64,000 nt of DNA from positions 248,001 through 312,000 of the forward strand of contig NZ_FOLP01000002.1 of assembly GCF_900112425.1 (NCBI RefSeq). Reading direction: 5' to 3'. The stretch comes from Variovorax sp. OK212 (lineage in GTDB: Bacteria > Pseudomonadota > Gammaproteobacteria > Burkholderiales > Burkholderiaceae_C). Positions 58,432 to 64,000 of this stretch are shown here, piece after piece. The notes beneath the pieces are model-generated. The model saw only the letters and a list, made by a program, of their open reading frames with translations. It did no database searches and was not told where the DNA came from. Positions within the stretch are counted from its first letter, which is position 1, and each line of letters begins with the position of its first letter. The position numbers and the translations under genes are program-made.

Positions 58432-59154
58432 GTAAGCGTCCGGCGATCCCATCTTGAATTCGTGGTAGGAGCAAAGGATGCTCGTATCCACTAACTCTTG
58501 TTGGATACGTGCACACTACAACGCGACCATCGCGAAGGGCGTGACGGCTGCCAATTGCATGGCTCACGCGCGCCGTAAATTCCACGAGCTGTGGGCCAAC
58601 CATGACAGCAAGGTCGGCGAAAGGCGCTGCGGTACTTCCAGTTGCTGTTCAAGATCGAGGCGAAGCTCGGCCAACTTCCGCCAGACGAGCGGCGACGAAT
58701 TCGCAAGCGCAAGTCGCGTCGAGTGGCCGCGTTGCTCTACAAATGGCTTCTCCTGCAGAGGGCAGCAGGTTCCGCCAGGTTTGGCCACGATCAAGGCGAT
58801 CGACTACAGCCTGAAGCGCTGGCCAGCATTGACGCGGTACATCGAGGACGGTCACGTGCCGATCTCGAACAATTGGGTTGAGAGCCAGCCCCGACCTATC
58901 GCTCTGGCGAGGGGCAACTGGTTGTTCTCCGGTAGCCTGCGAGCGGGCAAGCGCGCAGCGGCGGTCATGAGCCTAGTCCACTCGGCACGCATCAACGGGC
59001 ATGATCCCTATGCGTACCTGAAGGATGTCCTCGAGCGACTGCCGACCCACTCGGCAAGCCGGATCGATGACTTGCTGCCACATCGCTGGCAGACCGCATC
59101 CACCACTCACTGACCTCTGTGCCCGTCGTCAAGACGGGATCACCGAACGCTTAC
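58432..59154 (+). mobile_element. Internally deleted IS66-family element with intact ends and target duplication
   Basis: A 723-bp element with 19-bp terminal inverted repeats: GTAAGCGTCCGGCGATCCC at the left and, at 59136-59154, its reverse complement with two mismatches. The 8-bp sequence GCTTCTCT flanks both ends (58424-58431 and 59155-59162), the target-site duplication length of IS66. Inside is only the 3' part of the transposase gene. IS66 elements are usually over 2 kb, so most of it, including accessory genes tnpA and tnpB, is deleted. Confidence 0.85.
58478..59113 (+). pseudogene. tnpC: IS66 transposase (TnpC) C-terminal remnant
   Basis: Read in frame this starts with MAHARRKFHELWANHDSKVG and ends with the strongly conserved ALTRYIEDGHVPISNNWVES, GNWLFSGSLRAGKRAAAVMSL and YLKDVLERLPTH. 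The middle (about 58620-58790) reads correctly only in a second frame (FKIEAKLGQLPPDERRRIRKRKS), so two offsetting frameshifts have occurred. The N-terminal half with the first catalytic Asp residues is missing. Not functional. Confidence 0.8.
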
Positions 59155-59218
59155 GCTTCTCTTGCAACTCGGGCGCGAGCATCACGTTCTGCAGCACGGT
59201 GCGCCACGGAAAAGCATG

Positions 59219-59644
59219 TCGAGCCGGGGTCGCTTGTGCTTTGCGCCATGGTGTCCTGCAGTGTCGGCAGGGTCTGTTGGGACCGCGCTGGCGGCAGCAG
59301 TATCGAGTAAAGAGAAGAAGAGTCCTGATAAATGGCCAATGTTGTGTCGCTTATTCGACTCACTGCGGCAGTCTTCTCAGGCCGTGCAGACGACGGTTGC
59401 AGGCCAGCTACGCCAACCTGTGCAGGTCGTCGGTCGCTCGTATGAAGGCCAGAGCCGGCGTTGAAGAGTGGAACGGCCAGCTCTTGGCAAACCGTGGGAC
59501 GCTGGCCAGCACCGTCGACGCATTGCTCGGGCGCGAGCTTTACAACACATTCGAAGCCTGAAAGAGCGTGACGCGGCCAGCGCCTGAAAACCCCGAGCTC
59601 TTAGCGGCCCCAGCAAAGGGCCTTTACACTTGAAAACAACTAGG
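59219..59644. other. Decayed region between IS66 and glyoxalase fragment
   Basis: No intact gene. A plus-strand frame ending at 59561 reads MKARAGVEEWNGQLLANRG then TVDALLGRELYNTFEA and a stop, which looks like the C-terminus of a real protein, but its family was not recognised and nothing coherent precedes it. Confidence 0.3.
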
Positions 59645-60085
59645 CTAGACGACGATCTTTCGGATAGGTTGCGAACCATCCCAGTCTCTTGCCGCGGCTC
59701 GAATCTGCTTGAACCTGTCGCCTTTGGCTCCAGAGGTCTCGGAAATTTCGATAACCGTTCCCGGGAAGACGCGATTTATATAGTGGGCGAATCGGCCCTG
59801 GCTACCGATGCGCCCCGCATGACCTTCCTCAAACCCTTCGCTGACCAACTGCGCCTTCCATTCATCGAACTTGTCCTCCGTCCAATACGCGAGGTGCTGA
59901 ATGCCCTGTGCGCCTGTTTGCAGGAAGTCCCTATATAAGGATGGGGCGTCGTTTAGCGGCTGAATCAATTCGAGTTGCATATCACCCGAATTGGCCAGGG
60001 CGATTGACATTCTTGGCAAATCAGACTTCGCACCGTAGTACGAAAACTCGGTGACTGGACTCTCCTGTTCGCGCCGAAGTAGAAC
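59645..60085 (-). pseudogene. Glyoxalase/VOC-family C-terminal fragment
   Basis: The fragment reads REQESPVTEFSYYGAKSDLP, then MSIALANSGDMQLELIQP and FLQTGAQGIQHLAYWTEDKF, a VOC (glyoxalase/dioxygenase-like) protein lacking its first part, to a stop at 59645. It is cut at 60085 by the IS3-family element. The missing N-terminal part of a VOC protein is found on the other side of the element, but the two pieces partly overlap in homologous positions. Confidence 0.75.
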
Positions 60086-61711
60086 TGAGCCACCGGGGGT
60101 GCGGCGGATTTCTTGGACTGGTTATGCCATGAGCCCAAGGCTCTTGCGATATTCAACAGGGCTGAGAGCGCCCAGAGAGATCTTGATCCGTTTCTCGTTG
60201 TACCAGCGGATGTATGCGTCCAGGGACTGGGTGAACTGCTCGATGCTCACGGCTTTCCAGTCCCGAGGGTAGAACATTTCCGTCTTCAGCCTGCCGAAGA
60301 AGCCCTCGCAGGCGGCGTTGTCAGGCGAGCACCCTTTGCGTGACATCGAACGAATCAGTTTGGCATCAGCGATTCGCGAGAGCCAGCCCGGCCAGCGATA
60401 GTGGGCGCCGCGATCGGAGTGAACCACAGGCCGCTGGGTGTTGTCGGGAATCGACTCGATGGCGGCATCGAGCATCGTGTTCACCAGTTCAGCGTCCGGC
60501 CTCGTGCCGATCGACCAACTGACGACTTGACCGTCGAAGCAGTCGATCATGGGCGACAGGTACACCTTGCCGGCGGCAATCTGGAACTCCGAGATGTCGG
60601 TGAGCCATTTCTCATTGGGGGCGGCAGCCGTGAAGTCACGCTCGAGGAGGTTTTCCGGCGCCGGACTGATCTCCCCCAGGTAGGAGCCGTACCGGCGGCG
60701 CTTGGGTTTGGCCACGACCAGTCCCTCCTGCTTCATCAGGCGCCTGACCACCTTCTCCGACAGGCGCAGGCACTGCCTGCTCAGCGCCGCGCGCATCCGG
60801 CGGTACCCATAGCAGCCGTGATTGCACTCGAAGATCTCTGCCATGGCATGCCGCACCTTGACGTATTTCTCCGCGCCCTGCAGTTGCGCTCGCTGGTAGA
60901 AGTAGGAACTTCTTGCCAAGTCCAGCGCTACGAGCAACTCCGGCAAGGGGTATTGCTGTCTCAGGGCATCAACCAGCATCGTCTTTTCCCGATTGCTCAG
61001 GACTTGCCGGTCGATGCCCGTGTCTTTTTTTATGAGTTCATTCGCCTTCTTCAACAGGTCGTGCTCAAGCTGTAGACGGTGGACGTCGCGTCGAAGAGAT
61101 TCGAGCTGGCGCTCCAGTTCCTCTCGCTCAGGTGACGTTGGGGGTTTGTGCCGGCGTTTCATGGATGAGGGCTTCTCGGAACCGAGCAGTTGATTCTTCC
61201 AGTGGTACAGGGTCGGCCTGCACACCCCGAGCTCTTGCGCCACGGCTTGGGCGCTGTCCTGGCGCATGCACAGTGCGATGACCGCAGCCTTCTTCAACGC
61301 CGGTGGCCGCGCTGATCCGGCCGATCGATTGACGGCACGTGCGTGCAATTCGGGGCGGGATTCGCGGATCCAGGTCCGCAGCGAATCCCGGCCCGGATAG
61401 CCCATCGCCTTGATGGTGAAGGCAATGCAGCGCCCGTGCTCGAGGTAGTGTTCGACGGCCCGTTCCTTCTGGGCATGAGAGTACTTCGGCTTGGAGCGCA
61501 CGTAGCCGCGCGACAGATCGTGGCTTCGCTCGTACTCCTCATGCCAGTTCTTCAAGGAATTCTTCGTCGGGTAGCCCAACTGGCGAATGGTCGCCCCAGG
61601 ACGCTTGCCCAACTTGATGTACAGCTGCACTGCGCGAACTCGATCTTCGTATGAATACATGAACTACCTCCAACGGTAGTCCAAGAAATCCGCCGCACCC
61701 CCAGTGGCTCA
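60086..61711 (-). mobile_element. IS3-family insertion sequence, complete
   Basis: About 1,626 bp, beginning TGAGCCAC and ending GTGGCTCA. The terminal inverted repeats of about 35 bp (TGAGCCACCGGGGGTGCGGC onwards at the left; its near-exact reverse complement, one mismatch, at 61677-61711) enclose one transposase gene. TGA/TCA ends are usual for IS3. No 3-5 bp target duplication is visible (left flank GAAC, right flank GTTT), which suggests that the element took part in a rearrangement after insertion. Confidence 0.82.
60122..61660 (-). CDS. IS3-family transposase, single fused reading frame
   Basis: A 512-residue protein. The N-terminal third has two helix-turn-helix units (RQLGYPTKNSLKNWHEEY and KAMGYPGRDSLRTWI) plus a coiled-coil (EREELERQLESLRRDVHRL). 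The rest is the IS3 integrase: HTH_21 (CYGYRRMRAALSR), then D-D-E in WLTDISEF, VVHSDRGAHY and NAACEGFFGRLK. Most IS3 members express this by a -1 frameshift between orfA and orfB; here both parts are in one continuous frame. It appears intact. Confidence 0.9.
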   Translation of the reverse strand: MYSYEDRVRAVQLYIKLGKRPGATIRQLGYPTKNSLKNWHEEYERSHDLSRGYVRSKPKYSHAQKERAVEHYLEHGRCIAFTIKAMGYPGRDSLRTWIRESRPELHARAVNRSAGSARPPALKKAAVIALCMRQDSAQAVAQELGVCRPTLYHWKNQLLGSEKPSSMKRRHKPPTSPEREELERQLESLRRDVHRLQLEHDLLKKANELIKKDTGIDRQVLSNREKTMLVDALRQQYPLPELLVALDLARSSYFYQRAQLQGAEKYVKVRHAMAEIFECNHGCYGYRRMRAALSRQCLRLSEKVVRRLMKQEGLVVAKPKRRRYGSYLGEISPAPENLLERDFTAAAPNEKWLTDISEFQIAAGKVYLSPMIDCFDGQVVSWSIGTRPDAELVNTMLDAAIESIPDNTQRPVVHSDRGAHYRWPGWLSRIADAKLIRSMSRKGCSPDNAACEGFFGRLKTEMFYPRDWKAVSIEQFTQSLDAYIRWYNEKRIKISLGALSPVEYRKSLGLMA

Positions 61712-61715
61712 GTTT

Positions 61716-61847
61716 CCGGTCGGCGTCAACACTCTCCTCACGATAGAACCAAGGACCGACGCCAATGGCGATCCACTTCCTCATCGCGGCTTCTATGTCT
61801 TGCACGATGTACCCGACCTGTCGAACGTCACCCAAGATCAGACTCAT
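61716..61847 (-). pseudogene. Glyoxalase/VOC-family N-terminal fragment
   Basis: From ATG 61847 it reads MSLILGDVRQVGYIVQDIEA and WIAIGVGPWFYREESVDADRK, then enters the IS3 end. This is the first beta-alpha-beta unit of a VOC protein. It is too short to be functional and pairs with the C-terminal fragment at 59645-60085. Confidence 0.75.
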
Positions 61848-61974
61848 GGTTTTACTCCCCCCAATTTAGCTTGAAAGCGATCAGCGCCGAGTGAAGCCTG
61901 CCGCCCCGCTGGGCCGGATGTAGCGAGGTGGCGGCAGGCCCATCTTCTTGACACCTCGAGGATCTCATCGAGTG

Positions 61975-62775
61975 CTAGTCGGCGTAGCCGGGCATGACGC
62001 GATCCAGGACCCGCATCATGGCCGCGAAGTACAGGCGCTCCCGTTCGGCGGGGGAATGACTGGTCTGAGGATTCGGCTCACTGACGTCCTCGACCATTGT
62101 GTCGGCCAGGAGCTTGATCGGTTGGCCTGTCGACATGGCCAGAACCTGTGCCTTGCAGACCTTCTCCAGCTTGTACAGGAGACGATATGCCTGAGCGACG
62201 GTGTCGCCAACTACCACCACGCCGTGGTTTCTCATGAAGAGAACCTTCTTGCCGCCAAGGATCGATGCCAAGCGTTCGCCTTCGCTCAGGGCGCGGGCCG
62301 GACCGCTATAGCCGTTATCGTAGGCAATGTTGCGCGAGAAGTGAAAGGCAGCGGTTTGGGACGCTGCCAACAGCCGGTTGTCTTCCAACATGTTCAACGC
62401 GAGAGCCCAAGTCTGGTGGGTGTGCAGTACTACCTTAGCACCGGTCAGCCGGTGCATCGGTGCGTGGATGCAGAAGGCGCTCAATTCAAGGTCGCCCACG
62501 CCTTGCAGGACTTGACCTGACTCATCGAAGACGATCATGTCGTTTGCCCGCGCTTCTGACCAGTGTCGTCCGAAGGGCAGTACAAAATATCGGTCCGAGT
62601 GGCCGGGGACCATCATGGTGAAGTGATTGTCAATGCCATCTTCGAGTCCGTCATGCACGGCCAGGCGATTCGCCGCCGCCAGATGGACACGGGCAAGCCA
62701 AGCTTCTTCGGTTCTGTCGCTCGCATCCGAGGGAGCTGACTTAGGCGACGCGGCGTTGCTTAGTGGCTGGTTCAT
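61975..62775 (-). CDS. Class II aldolase/adducin family protein
   Basis: A 266-residue protein of the class II aldolase fold. Zinc-ligand histidines are seen in VLHTHQTWALAL and FMRNHGVVVVG, and the N-terminal HDGLEDGIDNHFTMMVPG segment matches the substrate/phosphate-binding region of this family. Members include fuculose-phosphate aldolase and various decarboxylases and dehydratases; no phosphate-binding set specific enough to choose is visible. Apparently intact and the last gene before the peptidase on the same strand. Confidence 0.82.
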   Translation of the reverse strand: MNQPLSNAASPKSAPSDASDRTEEAWLARVHLAAANRLAVHDGLEDGIDNHFTMMVPGHSDRYFVLPFGRHWSEARANDMIVFDESGQVLQGVGDLELSAFCIHAPMHRLTGAKVVLHTHQTWALALNMLEDNRLLAASQTAAFHFSRNIAYDNGYSGPARALSEGERLASILGGKKVLFMRNHGVVVVGDTVAQAYRLLYKLEKVCKAQVLAMSTGQPIKLLADTMVEDVSEPNPQTSHSPAERERLYFAAMMRVLDRVMPGYAD

Positions 62776-62828
62776 ATCAATGCTTTCGGTAAGTAAAACT
62801 TTAGGGAGCCCCCGACAAGGATGGTCGA

Positions 62829-62920
62829 CACAGCAAGGGTTGAGTAGCTGGCGTCGGCCTCCGCCAGGGCGATGTGCGAGGCAAGTGAGCAGATTCCAGG
62901 AGCGTAGTAGAGCTTGAGCA
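62829..62920 (-). pseudogene. Glutathione S-transferase N-terminal relic
   Basis: On the minus strand, KLYYAPGICSLASHIALAEA is the start of a beta-class GST (normally MKLYYAPGACSLA). The initiation codon position reads CTC rather than ATG, and similarity stops after about 30 residues, so it is a dead fragment. The rest of 62776-63043 shows nothing else. Confidence 0.6.
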
Positions 62921-63043
62921 AGAGGGAGATCCTATTTACTGAAGACCGCGAGCCCTCTGACGGAGCCCGTAGCCAATGTTGAGATTCACTCGATGTCAGC
63001 GATGCTCTCGCCGCCTGCATCCGAGACCTCAAAACTCTAGATC

Positions 63044-64000
63044 TCAGATTTCTCTGTTCAACGCATGCCACGACATGGCGACGGTGAATCGCAAGGCCCG
63101 ACGCAGTTCATCCTCGCGAACCACGCCCGGTTGGTCGTCGGCCGACAAGATGTGCCGAACCCTTGACTCCGGCCGCTCGAAGCCAGCCACCAGTCGCAAG
63201 GCCGGAATGCCGTGGTGGGCAAAGCTCGCGTGGTCGGAATTCGGCATGAGTGGCAGATGGCAGTCGACTGGCACACCGGAATAGGCACTGGCCTCGGCAA
63301 TGAGGGCGGCTAGCTCGGGATAGTCGCTGATCAGGGCCGTTAAGCGATCGTCACCGGCAACGGTATCCAAGTTGATGTTCAGGGCCAGCGTTGCCCGCTC
63401 CGAAGGATCCATGCCTCCCAGGTATCGAGCCGAGCCAGCCAGCGCCCATTCTTCAGCCGAAAATAGGCAGACACGCAGGCCGTGATCGGCCTGTGAGATT
63501 CTTGGCGTCAACGCGCGCGCGGCCGCCAGAACTACAGCGACACCGCTCGCATTGTCGAGAGCGCTGGCGCCTAGGTCGTGGCCGTCGAGGTGCGCACTGA
63601 GCACAACGCGTTGACCGCTACGGCCTGGGATATCCAGGACCGTTATCGCGGCGCGGCTATCGAGCCGCTCTTCGCCTTTGATTCGAATGCGCACGTGCAC
63701 CGGGCCGTATGCACCGGCTTGGGCAATCGCGTTGCGGTCTGCGTCTCCGATGTACGCGGCGGGTATGCCAAAGCCGTTGACCGGTCGCCCGGAAGAACCC
63801 GACAACGGGCCGCCCCCCGGTAGCGGATTGGCAATGAGAAAGCCTATGGCTCCCGCCTGCACAGCCATGTCGTATTTGCGACGGCGATGCAGGTGGCCTG
63901 AAGAGAAGGGATACTCATGGCGGACCAAGGCGATGCGCCCGTGCAGCCGCTCGCCGGCACGGGCAAAGTCCTCACTCCGACCCTCGCCGAGATCCAGTAC
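63044..64000 (-). CDS. M28-family metallopeptidase with PA domain, 5' end outside window
   Basis: The frame is open to the right edge; 318 residues are visible. A PA-type domain (GRIALVRHEYPF; MAVQAGAIGFLIANP) is followed by the M28 zinc peptidase: LSAHLDGHDLG (first His/Asp), SALDNASGVAVVL, FSAEEWALAGS (bridging/general-base Glu pair), NINLDTVAGDD and MPNSDHASFAHHG (last His). Such enzymes are usually exported aminopeptidases; the signal region is outside the window. It lies 268 bp upstream of the class II aldolase. Confidence 0.85.
   Translation of the reverse strand, partial: VLDLGEGRSEDFARAGERLHGRIALVRHEYPFSSGHLHRRRKYDMAVQAGAIGFLIANPLPGGGPLSGSSGRPVNGFGIPAAYIGDADRNAIAQAGAYGPVHVRIRIKGEERLDSRAAITVLDIPGRSGQRVVLSAHLDGHDLGASALDNASGVAVVLAAARALTPRISQADHGLRVCLFSAEEWALAGSARYLGGMDPSERATLALNINLDTVAGDDRLTALISDYPELAALIAEASAYSGVPVDCHLPLMPNSDHASFAHHGIPALRLVAGFERPESRVRHILSADDQPGVVREDELRRALRFTVAMSWHALNREI

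Larger units (their letters stand above)
58337..59218 (-). pseudogene. ABC-transporter ATPase relic (nitrate/sulfonate/taurine type) split by IS66
   Basis: On the minus strand the right fragment (59163-59218) reads AFPWRTVLQNVMLAPELQEK. After removing the IS66 element and one target copy, the frame continues LPLREARSK; with one frameshift it then reads AMEYLNTFGLAGFENIYPTE-like residues down to 58337. This is the Q-loop to pre-signature stretch of NrtD/SsuB/TauB-type ATPases. Walker A, the LSGGMRQR signature and everything after are missing, so the gene is dead. Confidence 0.65.

Noticed and set aside
60080..61720. Target-site duplication for the IS3 element
   Set aside because: The flanking bases (GAAC on the left, GTTT on the right) are not direct repeats; the apparent match is an inverted extension of the terminal repeats.

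Overview
The window is GC-rich DNA from a betaproteobacterium. Gene content and the style of its proteins point to Comamonadaceae, most likely Variovorax or a close relative. This placement is inferred from protein character, not from a database search. No tRNA, rRNA or CRISPR array was seen.

Positions 1 to about 9.5 kb look like ordinary chromosome. They hold the 3' part of a di-haem cytochrome c peroxidase, a divergent MarR/flavin-monooxygenase pair, a YqjI-type PadR regulator followed by a small dioxygenase-like gene and a siderophore-interacting flavoreductase, a MarR/DHA2 efflux pair, a CorA-type transporter, a hypothetical protein and a lone XRE regulator. At 9441 a GTG opens what looks like the first 20 codons of mutS. 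The reading frame breaks off just after the conserved HTP, and foreign DNA begins. No other part of mutS is in the window, so everything from about 9.5 kb to the right edge (at least 54 kb) is best read as one integrated element.

The element has three blocks. (1) At 9.8-19.1 kb is a lower-GC defence-like island. It contains a Gabija pair (OLD/TOPRIM GajA and UvrD-like GajB) in an operon with an unknown gene and a PD-(D/E)XK nuclease, then a caspase-like protein, a possible nuclease, an unknown gene and a GNAT protein. (2) At 19.1-31.5 kb is a complete mating-pair-formation module in Tn4371-family order (traG, copG, trbB, C, D, E, J, K, L, F, G, I, DUF2274), tightly overlapped and all on the minus strand. 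Relaxase, integrase and partition genes are not in view and presumably lie beyond 64 kb. (3) At 31.8-64 kb is metabolic cargo.

The cargo has two main operons that face away from each other around two LysR genes. The minus-strand operon encodes a nitrilase, a mandelate-racemase-like enzyme, a lactate/glycolate permease, a class V (glyoxylate-type) aminotransferase, a large FAD/Fe-S 2-hydroxyacid dehydrogenase and a malic enzyme. The plus-strand operon encodes glyoxylate carboligase, hydroxypyruvate isomerase, tartronate semialdehyde reductase, glycerate 2-kinase, pyruvate kinase and enolase, followed by an SDR. Together the second set converts glyoxylate to pyruvate with every step encoded, including the enolase normally left to central metabolism. 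A reasonable inference is that the island feeds a 2-hydroxy acid (possibly released from a hydroxynitrile) through glyoxylate to pyruvate.

The right end (54.9-63 kb) is decaying. It has a frameshifted LysR relic, an ABC-transporter ATPase relic split by an internally deleted IS66 element with an intact 8-bp target duplication, two glyoxalase-like fragments flanking a full IS3-family element, and a GST relic. A class II aldolase and an M28 peptidase that runs off the window appear intact.
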